NCBI RefSeq assembly: GCF_000010325.1
Contig: NC_009662.1
Coordinates: forward strand, 1,322,501-1,386,500
Origin: Nitratiruptor sp. SB155-2
GTDB lineage: Bacteria > Campylobacterota > Campylobacteria > Campylobacterales > Nitratiruptoraceae
Direction: 5' to 3'
Length of the DNA: 64,000 bases
Shown: piece by piece, positions 53,587 through 63,430 of the stretch
Position numbering within the stretch: position 1 is the stretch's first letter
Layout: each line of letters begins with the position of its first letter
Program-made: the position numbers and the translations under genes
The notes under the pieces: generated by a model
What the model was told of the DNA's origin: nothing
Database searches by the model: none
The model's input: the letters and a program-made list of their open reading frames with translations, nothing else

Positions 53587-54125
53587 TCCACTCCTTCAAA
53601 AAAAGCGCTCACTTCTATCTCTTTGCCAATACACGCAACCGGCATTTGCATATCTTCTGTATAGTTTCCGTCAAATTGATACTTTTTCCCTTCCAAAACA
53701 AACCGCTCCACCACTTTATACTCGGGCTCAACAATAAAATACTCTTTTATCCCGGCACATTCATACAAAGCAAGTTTGTCAGTTTTATCTTTGGATGCGG
53801 TTGATGGACTCAATACCTCAAAAATCGCGCATGGAAGCTTCTCATCTTCACAAAAGAGCATCACATCGGGCTGCACTACATTCACTGATTCTACATTCGG
53901 ATCAAAGCTGCATTGGAGCTTCAAATCGTATGGTGCAACTCTTGGCTTACATTGGCTCTCATTTTTAAGAGTTATAGCTATATTCAATACAACATCCTGG
54001 TGCTTTGCACTGGCTCCTGCCATCATATAGATGCGGCCAAAGATAAGCTCAACTCGCTCTTTTGTAGTTTTGTCAATCTCCAAATAGTCTTGATAGGTAT
54101 AGTTTTCAAGCTTTCTGGCTTCCAT
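53583..54125 (-). CDS. Uma2-family (DUF820) putative restriction-like endonuclease
   Basis: A 180-residue protein with the PD-(D/E)xK-like layout of Uma2: VELIFGRIYMMAGASAKHQD, VVQPDVMLFCEDEKLPCAIF and EVLSPSTASKDKTDKLALY, then AGIKEYFIVEPEYKVVERF. The Asp of QPDV and the Glu of FEVLS are the predicted catalytic pair. Function in this family is largely unknown. It overlaps mqnC by 4 bp and nusB by 20 bp. A second family member lies at 56560. Confidence 0.85.
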   Translation of the reverse strand: MEARKLENYTYQDYLEIDKTTKERVELIFGRIYMMAGASAKHQDVVLNIAITLKNESQCKPRVAPYDLKLQCSFDPNVESVNVVQPDVMLFCEDEKLPCAIFEVLSPSTASKDKTDKLALYECAGIKEYFIVEPEYKVVERFVLEGKKYQFDGNYTEDMQMPVACIGKEIEVSAFFEGVE

Positions 54126-54525
54126 TTTTCACCTCTTTTGCGATTGCATCCAAAACTCCGTTGATAAATTTTGGACTCTGGTCTGTCCCCAGCTTTTTGG
54201 CAAGTTCCACTGCTTCGTTGATAACGATCGCAGGATCAAGGTCGGTATAGAAAAGTTCATACACTCCTAAGCGTAAAATTGCTCGCTCTATATGCCCCAC
54301 TCTTTCCATATCCCAGGACTCAAGATGCTTTTTTATCATCTCGTCAATCGTATCAAGATGCTCTACAGTCCCTTTAAACAGAGCCAAAGCAAACTCTCTT
54401 TGTTTGTTTCTAATTTTCTTTTCTTCTAAAATATCTTCGGCAAATTTTTTGATCTCGGGATTGCCAAGATCATAGGCATATAATAGTCCTATAACCGCTT
54501 CTCGTGCCTGATGTCTTGTTGCCAT
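54106..54525 (-). CDS. nusB: Transcription antitermination factor NusB
   Basis: NusB binds boxA RNA with NusE and promotes antitermination at rRNA operons. The 139-residue all-helical protein begins [20 protein letters not shown] and ends with ILRLGVYELFYTDLDPAIVI, NEAVELAKKLGTDQSPKFIN and GVLDAI, all family positions. It shares one base with ribH, its usual partner gene. Confidence 0.95.
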   Translation of the reverse strand: MATRHQAREAVIGLLYAYDLGNPEIKKFAEDILEEKKIRNKQREFALALFKGTVEHLDTIDEMIKKHLESWDMERVGHIERAILRLGVYELFYTDLDPAIVINEAVELAKKLGTDQSPKFINGVLDAIAKEVKNGSQKA

Positions 54526-54989
54526 TACAGCCCTTTATATAGATCAATAAGCTCGATAAGACCTGTCATTGCTTCAAACCCTTTGTTTCCGGCCTTACTT
54601 CCGGCTCGCTCAATGGCCTGCTCGATCGTATCGGTGGTCAAGACACCAAACGTCACCGGTTTTTGGTATTTAAGCGTCGTGTTTGCGATTCCTTTCGTTG
54701 CTTCCGCCGCTACGTAGTCAAAGTGTGGCGTTGAACCTCTGATAATCGCTCCCAAACAGCAAACTCCGTTATATTTTTGTGCTGAAAGTGCCTTATCCAA
54801 TGCAAATGGAAGCTCGAAAGCGCCTGGAACCAAAACAAGATCCAAGTTCTCTTCATTGCCACCATGGCGCAAAAAGGCATCTTTTGCCCCTTCAACAAGT
54901 CTGTCGGTAATAATATGATTGAATCTACTGGCGATAATCGCAACTTTTTCACTGCCATCAAGTCTTAGTTTTCCTTCTATGATTCGCAT
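54525..54989 (-). CDS. ribH: 6,7-dimethyl-8-ribityllumazine synthase
   Basis: RibH forms lumazine in the penultimate step of riboflavin synthesis, as a large hollow assembly. The 154-residue protein has [58 protein letters not shown] and [20 protein letters not shown], all strongly conserved. It is followed directly by nusB, a common arrangement, and preceded without a gap by hepT. Confidence 0.97.
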   Translation of the reverse strand: MRIIEGKLRLDGSEKVAIIASRFNHIITDRLVEGAKDAFLRHGGNEENLDLVLVPGAFELPFALDKALSAQKYNGVCCLGAIIRGSTPHFDYVAAEATKGIANTTLKYQKPVTFGVLTTDTIEQAIERAGSKAGNKGFEAMTGLIELIDLYKGL

Positions 54990-55409
54990 CTACACTCCTA
55001 TTTTGTGTTCTATTTGCTCAAGAAATATTTTCACATCATCAAGATTTTCTTTCATCGCTTCACAAACTCTTTTTTTATCGACCTCTTCATATTGATGAGC
55101 AAGAAAATTTCTAAATTTTGCAATAGCGGCAAATTTATAGGCGAACTCCTTTTCAAGAACGCCAATATCACCAAGACGATATATAAAACCGCTGTAACTA
55201 TCTGGATATCCAGCATTTTTATATCTGCATACTACTTCAGCCAATCGCAATACTCTATCACTTAGTAAATAGAGATTATACAACAAAGCATCACCTATAA
55301 TTTTACTTTGCATTGCTTCATGACATCTCTCTTTATACTCTTCTAAAAATTTCAGATTTTCTCTGATTTTATAGATTCGTTCACTAATATTTTGCAGATC
55401 AATACCCAT
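54990..55409 (-). CDS. hepT: HepT-type HEPN ribonuclease toxin
   Basis: A 139-residue helical protein with the catalytic HEPN motif RNFLAHQY (Rx4HxY) near residue 105, expected to cut RNA when free. It is encoded after a MntA-type nucleotidyltransferase with an 11-bp overlap; in known pairs the partner silences HepT by adding AMP to the Tyr. It ends one base before ribH, so the pair is embedded in a housekeeping operon. Confidence 0.88.
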   Translation of the reverse strand: MGIDLQNISERIYKIRENLKFLEEYKERCHEAMQSKIIGDALLYNLYLLSDRVLRLAEVVCRYKNAGYPDSYSGFIYRLGDIGVLEKEFAYKFAAIAKFRNFLAHQYEEVDKKRVCEAMKENLDDVKIFLEQIEHKIGV

Positions 55410-55770
55410 AAATCACTTTCGTATGATTGATAAAATCGAGAGCCTGGTGATATTTTTGCAGTTCCCACTCTTCTCTTGTTGGACTATCTTTCACTACTAT
55501 CCCTTTTTGAATAATCTCTTTGATCAATCTAAGATTATGTGTTTGTGACAAATCCACAACTTCGACCTCATCGAACTTCAAAAGATAACTCAATTGCGCC
55601 ATGAGTTCCATGACATTACACTTTTTTGAACACATCACGGCAATATCTATATCACTCAATGAAAATGCTTTATCGCTAGCAACAGATCCAAAAAGGTATG
55701 CAAATTTGATTTCTTGCTTTGTCGAAAAATAGCTTTTCAATTTTTCTACAATTGTACTCTTATCAAACAT
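55399..55770 (-). CDS. mntA: MntA-type minimal nucleotidyltransferase antitoxin
   Basis: A 123-residue protein with the intact GSx10DxD motif ([19 protein letters not shown]) and a later [11 protein letters not shown], whose Asp completes the catalytic triad. Such proteins adenylylate the HepT toxin on its Rx4HxY tyrosine. Gene order, antitoxin first with overlap, matches the known MntA-HepT pairs. It overlaps kdsA by 8 bp. Confidence 0.88.
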   Translation of the reverse strand: MFDKSTIVEKLKSYFSTKQEIKFAYLFGSVASDKAFSLSDIDIAVMCSKKCNVMELMAQLSYLLKFDEVEVVDLSQTHNLRLIKEIIQKGIVVKDSPTREEWELQKYHQALDFINHTKVIYGY

Positions 55771-56563
55771 GCAATGCTCTTTCTATTTTGAAAATATCAT
55801 CTACTATTGCTTCAAGCTCACTTGGCGTTACCATATTCGGTCCATCACTTAAAGCACAGCTTGGATCGTAATGGGTCTCAAAGAAAAATCCATCTACGCC
55901 CACTGCAGCTACTGCTCGGGAAAGTGGAGCGACAAACTCTTTGTTACCGCTACTTTTGCCACCTGCCCCTCCTGGCATCTGCACAGCGTGGGTCGCATCG
56001 AAAATCACTGGAGCGAACTCTCTCATGATGACCAAACTTCGCATATCTACCACCAAATTTCTATATCCAAAACTCGTTCCTCTCTCAGTCAACCATACGC
56101 CTGCTTTTTGGCTCGTTTCATAATCAGCAGTTTCTACCCCTCTTGTTTTAAGGACTTTCAAGACGCTGTATTTCATATCTTCAGGGTGCATGAACTGCCC
56201 CTTTTTGATATTGACGATTCTTTCTGTTGTCGCTGCAGCCACCAATAGATCCGTTTGACGGCACAAGAAAGCTGGAATCTGGATAACGTCAGCCACCTCA
56301 GCAACTGCTTCAACCTGATAGCTCTCATGGACATCTGTGAGGATCTTGTATCCAAAATCCTCTTTGATTTTGGCCAGCATTTCAAGGCCTTTTTCAAGAC
56401 CAGGACCTCTGTAACTATCAAGACTTGTTCTGTTAGCCTTGTCAAAACTGGCTTTAAAATAAAAATCGATTTCGTCAGACTTATGGTATCGCTTCAGATC
56501 GGATGCGATAATTTCGAGTTGCTCTTGACTCTCTATAACGCACGGTCCCGCTATTAAAATCAT
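55763..56563 (-). CDS. kdsA: 3-deoxy-8-phosphooctulonate synthase (KDO-8-P synthase)
   Basis: KdsA condenses PEP with arabinose 5-phosphate for the LPS inner core. The 266-residue protein begins [19 protein letters not shown] and has [60 protein letters not shown] and [15 protein letters not shown] start at the ATG overlapping the Uma2 stop (ATGA); the longer frame to 56608 lies inside Uma2. The family has metal and non-metal types, which I cannot separate safely here. Confidence 0.95.
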   Translation of the reverse strand: MILIAGPCVIESQEQLEIIASDLKRYHKSDEIDFYFKASFDKANRTSLDSYRGPGLEKGLEMLAKIKEDFGYKILTDVHESYQVEAVAEVADVIQIPAFLCRQTDLLVAAATTERIVNIKKGQFMHPEDMKYSVLKVLKTRGVETADYETSQKAGVWLTERGTSFGYRNLVVDMRSLVIMREFAPVIFDATHAVQMPGGAGGKSSGNKEFVAPLSRAVAAVGVDGFFFETHYDPSCALSDGPNMVTPSELEAIVDDIFKIERALHV

Positions 56564-57096
56564 GAAAACACCTTTGCAAAATCTATTGAGGCTCTGCATC
56601 CATTCCACTGCATATCCACTCTTCCATCCTTTTCAAAATATCCCAAAAGGTCAAATTTTTTGCCTTTGTTGTAAAACGCTTCTGCAACTTCTCGTTTTGG
56701 ATTGATTACCACATAATAGTGCACACCAGTTTTTTCATACAGTTCAAATTTTGTCGTCAAATCTTTATATGCTGTCGCTTCACTGAGTATTTCTACTACA
56801 ACCGGTGGCGTTTTCGTGAAATACTGTTCTTGAGTCTCTTCGCAAAACACGGCAACATCGGGCTGCACGACAGTATCTTTGCTTACTCTCCAATCGATAG
56901 GAGCAATAAAAACTTCACATTCCTTACACGTCATCGTATCCATCAACTCTTTTGCTGTTTTAAGAAGTAACCGTTGATGTTTGGGATATGGCGCCGGACT
57001 CATCGCGTAAGGGATACCATCAATCAGTTCCCATCGTCCTTCCCATTTTTTATAATCATCATAGGTGTATCTATCTAAAAGCTCCAATGCCGCCAT
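56560..57096 (-). CDS. Uma2-family (DUF820) putative restriction-like endonuclease
   Basis: A 178-residue protein from ATG 57096 (AAGGAAATAGG upstream). It has the Uma2 pattern [50 protein letters not shown] and [20 protein letters not shown]. It is clearly different in sequence from the family member at 53583, so this is not a recent duplication. It overlaps kdsA by 4 bp and follows the EamA gene by one base. Confidence 0.85.
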   Translation of the reverse strand: MAALELLDRYTYDDYKKWEGRWELIDGIPYAMSPAPYPKHQRLLLKTAKELMDTMTCKECEVFIAPIDWRVSKDTVVQPDVAVFCEETQEQYFTKTPPVVVEILSEATAYKDLTTKFELYEKTGVHYYVVINPKREVAEAFYNKGKKFDLLGYFEKDGRVDMQWNGCRASIDFAKVFS

Positions 57097-57097
57097 C

Positions 57098-57976
57098 CTA
57101 TTTCCTTGCAACAAGTATTCCACTGATAACTATAAAGATTATACCCAAAATCTTGATCGGACTCGGTATAGGATCCCCTAAAAACAACAGGCCAAACAGG
57201 ATTGAAAAAGCGATGTTGCTGTAACTCACCGCTCCAACGATACCGGCTTTTGTTACCCCATACGCTTTGGTCATGAAAATTTGTGCAAAAGTTGCCAAAA
57301 GGCCCATTGCAACGATCTGGATCCAAAGCACTCCTTTTGGCATCACGAATGAAGCAAACATAAAATCGAGTTCTTGACTCTCAATATACGGAGCCAGCAG
57401 CATCAATACTACAGGACCGATCGTTCCGACCCCCATAAAAGAAAGAACAATAGCCCGTGTGTCATAGTAGCGTTTGAGTTCGCGTACGCTCGTATACGCC
57501 AAAGCCGCGCCAATACCACTCAAGATTCCCAAAAGATCATATTTGTCAAAAGGTGTATGGAAAGGGTCGGTAATGAAAACAATGCCAAAAAAGCCTAAAA
57601 AAACTGCCATCCATTGACGGCCACTGAGCACTTCATGCAAAAAAATAAATGCAAAAATAGCCGTCCAGATTGGAGAGGTTTTGGAATATGTCATAGCCTC
57701 TCCCAAAGGGATATGGGCAATATCGTAAAAAAACATCAAAAGCGCCAAAAAACCGATAAATCCACGAAAAAAAAGCAGCCATGGTCTCCCGCCTTCATGC
57801 TTCATCGGCTTATGAAGCAGCGAGGCACCGATCAATAACACACCAAATACGTTCCTGAAAAAAACCACTTCAAGACTTGGAAGAGTGTGGCTTAGAAGCT
57901 TTGCAAAGACCCCCATCCCCGCAAACAAAAAAGAGGCGATGAGCATATACAAAACACCTTTGTCTATTCTACTCAC
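57098..57976 (-). CDS. EamA-family (DMT) transporter
   Basis: A 292-residue protein with ten predicted helices in two EamA repeats (YMLIASFLFAGMGVFAKLL; FFRGFIGFLALLMFFYDIAH; second repeat from about residue 150, LGILSGIGAALAYTSVREL). The family exports metabolites or takes up amines and nucleotide sugars; the substrate is unknown. It overlaps the DUF3108 gene by 8 bp. Confidence 0.85.
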   Translation of the reverse strand: MSRIDKGVLYMLIASFLFAGMGVFAKLLSHTLPSLEVVFFRNVFGVLLIGASLLHKPMKHEGGRPWLLFFRGFIGFLALLMFFYDIAHIPLGEAMTYSKTSPIWTAIFAFIFLHEVLSGRQWMAVFLGFFGIVFITDPFHTPFDKYDLLGILSGIGAALAYTSVRELKRYYDTRAIVLSFMGVGTIGPVVLMLLAPYIESQELDFMFASFVMPKGVLWIQIVAMGLLATFAQIFMTKAYGVTKAGIVGAVSYSNIAFSILFGLLFLGDPIPSPIKILGIIFIVISGILVARK

Positions 57977-58709
57977 GCACCTCCTTTTTAGTCAAAATTC
58001 CCTTAACATCTCCAAAAAAGATTACATCTTTTAAAAGCCCTCTTTTTGCGATGCCATCTTTGTCTAGAACTATATATAAAAGCCCCTCTTTACTCGCAAA
58101 TATTTTTTGATAAAGCTTCACCGCAAGATAGAGACCATCAACCTTTAAAAGATTTTTTATTTTGCTTTTTGCTTTGCCCTGCAAGATATCGACGTCTATT
58201 TTCCCATTCTGCTCCGAACCCCCTACCGCCTGAAATCGATAGTGAAGTCTGTTTGGCTTGAGATTCTTTTGCAAATTGAAATAGAGTGTCAGTACATCAT
58301 TGTCCGTAAAATAAGGCAGTAACTCTTTATGTTTAACGTGAAATTTGCCGTACTTATTTTTATCGGTATAGAGTATGATTTTTCTATTTTGGTAATCAAA
58401 TATATACCGTTTATAATCCCTTCTTTTGGTTGTCTGTTTGATGCGATAGAAGAGTTTTGGCTGAAGAAGTCCATTTTGCCCAATAGTTCCTTCACTTCCA
58501 TACTCTTCTACTCTTTTGTGAGAAAAGAGTTTGGCCATACCAACAGCTTTGGCCTTGATCAAAATCTTGTAATCGGTAGCATTGCTTTCATAATGTGCAT
58601 GCACTTTTCCCACAGTTCCAAACAGACCAAAAGTCACTTTATATTCGGCATCGATTGTTTTTGCAAAGAGTGTGACAGTGCAAAAAAGAAAGGTATAAAA
58701 GTAACGCAT
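57969..58709 (-). CDS. DUF3108 secreted protein
   Basis: A 246-residue protein with signal peptide MRYFYTFLFCTVTLFAK and a beta-rich body. AEYKVTFGLFGTVGKVHAHY, YFTDNDVLTLYFNLQKNLKP and KIDVDILQGKAKSK, then DGLYLAVKLYQKIF, follow the DUF3108 layout (a periplasmic lipocalin-like fold, function unknown). First gene of the 12-gene minus-strand operon that runs to recG; its promoter should lie in 58710-58760. Confidence 0.75.
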   Translation of the reverse strand: MRYFYTFLFCTVTLFAKTIDAEYKVTFGLFGTVGKVHAHYESNATDYKILIKAKAVGMAKLFSHKRVEEYGSEGTIGQNGLLQPKLFYRIKQTTKRRDYKRYIFDYQNRKIILYTDKNKYGKFHVKHKELLPYFTDNDVLTLYFNLQKNLKPNRLHYRFQAVGGSEQNGKIDVDILQGKAKSKIKNLLKVDGLYLAVKLYQKIFASKEGLLYIVLDKDGIAKRGLLKDVIFFGDVKGILTKKEVRE

Positions 58710-58760
58710 ATTCCCAGCTTTTTTTGATAAAATTGTAACAAAACTTTTGAAAGAGCAGCG

Positions 58761-60713
58761 ATGCCAAAAATTATCTTCTTATGTCTTCTTTTTTTTGTTC
58801 ATCTTTTCGCTTTGGACATCAATGCCTCTTTGGAACAGCAAAACAATCCAAAAGTTTTTGAGACTCTTTTGAAAGATCTCAATCAATCATCACCAGATTA
58901 CAAACTGCAACAAACCCTTATCAAAAAAATCATCGATACACTCCAATCCAAACCGACTCTGGTCCATGAAAAAGATTTTTCCATCAAAAATGATCAACAG
59001 TTTATCGATACATATCAAAAGATCAACAATCTTTTAGCGAAAGCGTACGAAAAAAAGGCTGCGATCAATCATCTTAAAGATCAACTTGAGGATATCGAAG
59101 AGAATATTCAAAAAGACCCTGCCAATATCACTTTAAAGTTAGAGAAGATCTACTACAAAAAGCAGCTACAAGCAAATCAGATTTTCATCGAAACTGTTTT
59201 AAAACAATATCCAAAATGGCTCGATAGACTCCTTGTAAAACTCAAATTTATCGATTTTAAACTACCAGAAACGAACAAGGTACAAAAGATTGAGAAAAGA
59301 ATCATATATATCGAAAAAAAGATCAGTAAACTCTCCATTGAAAAAGAGCGTTGGGAGATTTTGGAAAATAGCAATAAAATTGCATACCTAGAAAAACTAA
59401 TTTCTTCTCAGCTAAAAAAGAAAGAACGCATTGTCCATGACTGGCTTAAGCTCAAATTGGAAGCTTTTTTTTATTATCTGAAAAAACGCTCCTTGAAAGC
59501 TATAAATATCTCCCAAGAAATTAAAGACTATATCCAAAAACACTCTTCCAATATATATTTACCCGCTGCTCTTGACACCTCTATGCTCTATATACTCAAC
59601 AAACAGATCGGCAACTGGAAAATCCAGTTTGCACAGATAAAAAAAGAGATACAGATTTTCACCACTACAAATACATTTCTCGGCATGCCTTTATATAAAT
59701 TTGCTGAAGGGTTTGGTATCTTTCTCCTTTTTTTGCTACTTAGAAAAATCTTTACATTTTTCGTTCTTAAAATCATCCACAAAATTGCCAAACTCACAAC
59801 CAGCAGTTTTGACGACAAGCTTTTAGAGATTATTGAAGGGCCTCTCAAGTTTGCATTCGTCATTTTGGGATTCTATTTTGCCTTTTTGGTCATGGATATT
59901 GAAAATGAAACCTTTGACAAAATACTCAAATCTCTTGTTATTTTTGAGATTTTTTGGATTTTTTACAATATGGTCCATGTTTTGGATGAAACCATTTACA
60001 AATTTGCCAAGCGTTTTGGAAGGGAACTCTACCGAGAAATCGGTGCGTTTTTTATAAAAACTCTGAAAATTTTCATCCTTGCCATCGGTCTAGTCTCCAT
60101 TTTACAGGTTTGGAATATCAACGTCAGTGCATTCTTGGCTTCACTTGGACTTGGTGGTTTGGCATTTGCACTAGCAGCCAAAGATACGGCAGCCAATCTC
60201 TTTGGAGGCCTTAGCATCTTAGCCGATCGGGCGCTCAAAATCGATGATTGGATCAAAGTGGGCGATGTGGAAGGCACGGTAGAAGATATTGGCCTACGTA
60301 CTACAAAAGTGAGAACTTTTGAAAAATCCCTTGTGACAGTGCCAAACCAGATGATCGCCAACAACCCGATAGAAAACTTTTCCAGACGCAACATCAGACG
60401 AATCAAGATGCGTATAGGCCTTGTCTATTCCACGACACATGAACAGATGAATGCCATCTTAAATGATATTCGAAATATGTTACAATCCCATCCGGGAATT
60501 GCCAAAAATGCTACTTTACTTGTCAATTTTGACGAATTTGAAGATAGCAGTCTTAGTATATTCATCTACTGTTTTACCAATACAGCCAATTGGGCAAAAT
60601 ATCTGGAAATCAAAGAAGATGTCAACCTAAAAATCATGGAAATTGTCCAACAACATGGTAGCGACTTTGCATTCCCAAGCGAATCAATTTATATAGAAAA
60701 AGTGCAACAATGA
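58761..60713 (+). CDS. MscS-family mechanosensitive channel with long periplasmic helical domain
   Basis: A 650-residue protein: signal peptide (MPKIIFLCLLFFVHLFA), then about 290 residues of periplasmic coiled coil (LKDQLEDIEENIQKDPANIT). Membrane helices lie at about 305-325, 365-385, 390-415 and 430-450. The MscS pore helix is LASLGLGGLAFALAAKDTAA, followed by NLFGGLSILADRALKIDDWI and the cytoplasmic beta domain with VPNQMIANNPIENFSRRNIR. It relieves turgor on osmotic downshock. The stop overlaps der by 4 bp. Confidence 0.92.
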   Translation: MPKIIFLCLLFFVHLFALDINASLEQQNNPKVFETLLKDLNQSSPDYKLQQTLIKKIIDTLQSKPTLVHEKDFSIKNDQQFIDTYQKINNLLAKAYEKKAAINHLKDQLEDIEENIQKDPANITLKLEKIYYKKQLQANQIFIETVLKQYPKWLDRLLVKLKFIDFKLPETNKVQKIEKRIIYIEKKISKLSIEKERWEILENSNKIAYLEKLISSQLKKKERIVHDWLKLKLEAFFYYLKKRSLKAINISQEIKDYIQKHSSNIYLPAALDTSMLYILNKQIGNWKIQFAQIKKEIQIFTTTNTFLGMPLYKFAEGFGIFLLFLLLRKIFTFFVLKIIHKIAKLTTSSFDDKLLEIIEGPLKFAFVILGFYFAFLVMDIENETFDKILKSLVIFEIFWIFYNMVHVLDETIYKFAKRFGRELYREIGAFFIKTLKIFILAIGLVSILQVWNINVSAFLASLGLGGLAFALAAKDTAANLFGGLSILADRALKIDDWIKVGDVEGTVEDIGLRTTKVRTFEKSLVTVPNQMIANNPIENFSRRNIRRIKMRIGLVYSTTHEQMNAILNDIRNMLQSHPGIAKNATLLVNFDEFEDSSLSIFIYCFTNTANWAKYLEIKEDVNLKIMEIVQQHGSDFAFPSESIYIEKVQQ

Positions 60714-62098
60714 AAAAGATAGCGATTATAGGAAAACCAAATGTAGGCAAAAGCAGCCTTTTTAACAGAATCCTAAAGCAACGAGACGCCATCGTAAGCG
60801 AAACGGAAGGTACTACACGTGATGTCAAAAGGCGTATTGTCCAAATCGGTGAAAAAGAGGCTGAAATTTTGGATACAGGGGGAATCGAAGACAGGAACGA
60901 GCTTTTTGAAAAAGTGAAACAAAAGAGTCTCGAAGCTGCCAAAGATGCCGATATCATTCTCTACATGGTAGATGGTAAGAAACTTCCTGATGAAGAGGAT
61001 AAACAGATCTTTCGTTCACTGCAAAAACTTGGGAAAAAAATCGCTCTTGTCATCAACAAAATAGACAACGACAAAGAAGAAGAGAATGTCTGGAACTTTT
61101 ACGAGTTTGGTACCCAAGATATCTTCCCAATTTCTGTCAGTCACAATAGAAAAGTAAAAAGACTCCTTGATTGGGTGGAAAAGCAGCTTCCCAAAAAAGA
61201 GACTATTAAGATTGAAATCGACGAAGAGCTAGACTTTGATGAACTACTGGCCATCAATGAGGGAGAAAAAAAGCAAGAAGAATCGAATGAAATCAATGTA
61301 GCAATCTTAGGGCGAGTCAATGTTGGGAAAAGCTCTCTTTTAAATGCTCTTTTAAAAGAAGAGCGTTCCATTGTCAGTGATGTAGCTGGTACTACAATCG
61401 ATACGATTGATGAGAGCACCATTTACAACGACAAAGTGATCACTTTTATCGACACTGCAGGCATCAGGCGAAGAGGAAAGATCGTTGGCATCGAAAAATA
61501 TGCACTGAACCGCACCCAAAAGATGCTTGAGCGAGCAGACGTGGCACTCCTTGTTTTGGATGCAAGTGAAGGAATCACGGAGCAGGATGAGAGAATCGCA
61601 GGCTATATCGACAAATACAAGCTTGCATGCATCATCGTGCTCAATAAATGGGATATTGCAAAAAAGAGCTATGAAGAAGCTGTCAAAGAAGTTCGAGATA
61701 GATTCAAATTTTTAAGCTTTGCACCCATCATTACACTTAGTGCCAAAACAAGAAAGCGGGTGGACAGGCTGTATGACTTGATTTTGAAAGTTTACAAAAA
61801 CTATTCCACATGGCTTCCAACGGGACAACTCAATCGCGTCATCAAAGAAGCACAAATCAGACATCAAATTCCATCATACAAAGGAAAACCGGTTAAGATT
61901 TTATATGCTACGCAGTATGACACCAAACCGCCCAAGATCGCACTTGTGATGAATAGACCGGAGGGTCTACATTTTAGCTATAAACGATACTTGGCAAATG
62001 TCTTGAGAGAAAATTTCGATCTTGAAGGCACTCCAATTATTCTTCGCCCAAGAAAAAGGGGTGAAAGAGATGAAGAGATGGAAGAAGAAAGCTACTAA
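60710..62098 (+). CDS. der: GTPase Der (EngA)
   Basis: Der is an essential double GTPase for 50S ribosome assembly. The 462-residue protein has G domain 1 with GKPNVGKSSLFNRILK, DTGG and NKID; G domain 2 with GRVNVGKSSLLNALLKEERS, DTAGIRRRGKI and LNKWD; and the C-terminal KH-like domain (LPTGQLNRVIKEAQIRHQIP). Length is normal. trpS starts 11 bp later. Confidence 0.97.
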   Translation: MKKIAIIGKPNVGKSSLFNRILKQRDAIVSETEGTTRDVKRRIVQIGEKEAEILDTGGIEDRNELFEKVKQKSLEAAKDADIILYMVDGKKLPDEEDKQIFRSLQKLGKKIALVINKIDNDKEEENVWNFYEFGTQDIFPISVSHNRKVKRLLDWVEKQLPKKETIKIEIDEELDFDELLAINEGEKKQEESNEINVAILGRVNVGKSSLLNALLKEERSIVSDVAGTTIDTIDESTIYNDKVITFIDTAGIRRRGKIVGIEKYALNRTQKMLERADVALLVLDASEGITEQDERIAGYIDKYKLACIIVLNKWDIAKKSYEEAVKEVRDRFKFLSFAPIITLSAKTRKRVDRLYDLILKVYKNYSTWLPTGQLNRVIKEAQIRHQIPSYKGKPVKILYATQYDTKPPKIALVMNRPEGLHFSYKRYLANVLRENFDLEGTPIILRPRKRGERDEEMEEESY

Positions 62099-62109
62099 AG
62101 GAGAATATT

Positions 62110-63102
62110 TTGCGAATTGTCAGTGGAATGAGACCGACTGGAAAACTGCATCTTGGACACTATCTGGGAGTTTTAAAAAACTGGGTAAATCTACAAGAAG
62201 AGCATGAATGTTTCTTTTTCGTTGCGGACTGGCATGCCCTTTCGACTAGTTATGAAGACAAACTCAACTTGAAAAACCTCAGTATCGAACTGGTGCGTGA
62301 CTGGATAGCAGCTGGAATCGACCCGCAAAAAAGCACTATCTTTATCCAAAGTGCTATCAAAGAACATGCTGAACTGTATGTACTGCTCAATATGATCACA
62401 CCCCTTGGATGGCTAGAGCGAAATCCAACCTACAAAGACCAACTTGCCCAAATCAAAAACAAGGATATCCATACGGCTGGATTTCTCACTTATCCGGTAC
62501 TGCAAACTGCAGATATTGTTCTGTATGATGCCCAAGCGGTTCCAATCGGAGAGGATCAGCGACCTCATCTTGAAATTGCCAGAGAAATCGTACGACGCTT
62601 TCACCACCTTTTTGGATGCGAAGTCTTTACCGAACCAAAAGAGCTTCTGAGCCCCACACCAAGACTTTTGGGTCTTGATGGTAGAAAAATGAGCAAAAGT
62701 TACAACAACGCCATATATTTGAGCGACACACCCGAGGAAGTATGGAAGAAACTAAGAGGTGCCAAAACCGATCCTCAAAGAGTTAAAAAAACGGATCCTG
62801 GAAATCCAGAAGTGTGCCTCATTTACGACTACCACAAAGCCTTCAGCGATGAAGAGACGATTCAAAAAGTAGAAGAAGGTTGCCGTACTGCAGCTATTGG
62901 CTGCGTTGAATGTAAAAAGTGGTGCGCTGCAGCAATCGAAAAGGTGTTAGAGCCTATGCGAGAGCGAAGAGAAAGTATCAGTGATGAAGATATCGCTATA
63001 ATACTTCAAAAGGGAGAGGCAAAAGCCAAACAGGAAGCGTCACAAAAGATGCAAGCAGTTAATAAAGCTATTTTTGAGGTAAGCTGTGCAACAAATAATT
63101 GA
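62110..63102 (+). CDS. trpS: Tryptophanyl-tRNA synthetase
   Basis: TrpS charges tRNA-Trp. The 330-residue class I synthetase has the HIGH-like motif in RPTGKLHLGHYLGVLKNW, KDIHTAGFLTYPVLQTADIV, GEDQRPHLEIAREI and the KMSKS loop GRKMSKSYNN. It starts at TTG 62110, seven bases after AAGGAG; no ATG fits. Its end overlaps the following nucleotidyltransferase gene by 17 bp. Confidence 0.96.
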   Translation: MRIVSGMRPTGKLHLGHYLGVLKNWVNLQEEHECFFFVADWHALSTSYEDKLNLKNLSIELVRDWIAAGIDPQKSTIFIQSAIKEHAELYVLLNMITPLGWLERNPTYKDQLAQIKNKDIHTAGFLTYPVLQTADIVLYDAQAVPIGEDQRPHLEIAREIVRRFHHLFGCEVFTEPKELLSPTPRLLGLDGRKMSKSYNNAIYLSDTPEEVWKKLRGAKTDPQRVKKTDPGNPEVCLIYDYHKAFSDEETIQKVEEGCRTAAIGCVECKKWCAAAIEKVLEPMRERRESISDEDIAIILQKGEAKAKQEASQKMQAVNKAIFEVSCATNN

Positions 63103-63430
63103 CACTATTGTGGAGAGGTTTAAAAACGATTCCTATTTGATTATTCTTTTTGGCTCTTATGCAGCCCATAAACAACACAGAGATAGCAATCTTGATATCT
63201 ACATTGTAACAAAGGATAATATATTTCCAAACAATTGGACCCAAAAGAGTCAGATTTATCTCAAATATGCCAGAAAAATAAGCGATTTGCAAAAAATAAT
63301 ACCAATAGATTTAATCGTCCATACACAACCAATGTATAAAAAATTTGTTGAACTTCAAAGTTCTTTTAGTAAAAAAATTTTCCAACAAGGCATAGTTTTA
63401 TGGGACGCGAAATTGCACAAGAGCGGCTAA
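63086..63430 (+). CDS. Minimal nucleotidyltransferase-like protein with altered active site
   Basis: A 114-residue protein with GTG start after GAGGTAA, inside the end of trpS. The MNT motif reads FGSYAAHKQHRDSNLDIYIV: GSx10 is present, but the first Asp of DxD is Asn (N-L-D), so metal binding and nucleotide transfer may be weakened. A later IIPIDLIVHTQ supplies the third acidic residue. It overlaps a HEPN-domain gene by 31 bp, so the pair is a putative MNT/HEPN module of a type different from the MntA/HepT pair at 55 kb. Confidence 0.8.
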   Translation: MQQIIDTIVERFKNDSYLIILFGSYAAHKQHRDSNLDIYIVTKDNIFPNNWTQKSQIYLKYARKISDLQKIIPIDLIVHTQPMYKKFVELQSSFSKKIFQQGIVLWDAKLHKSG

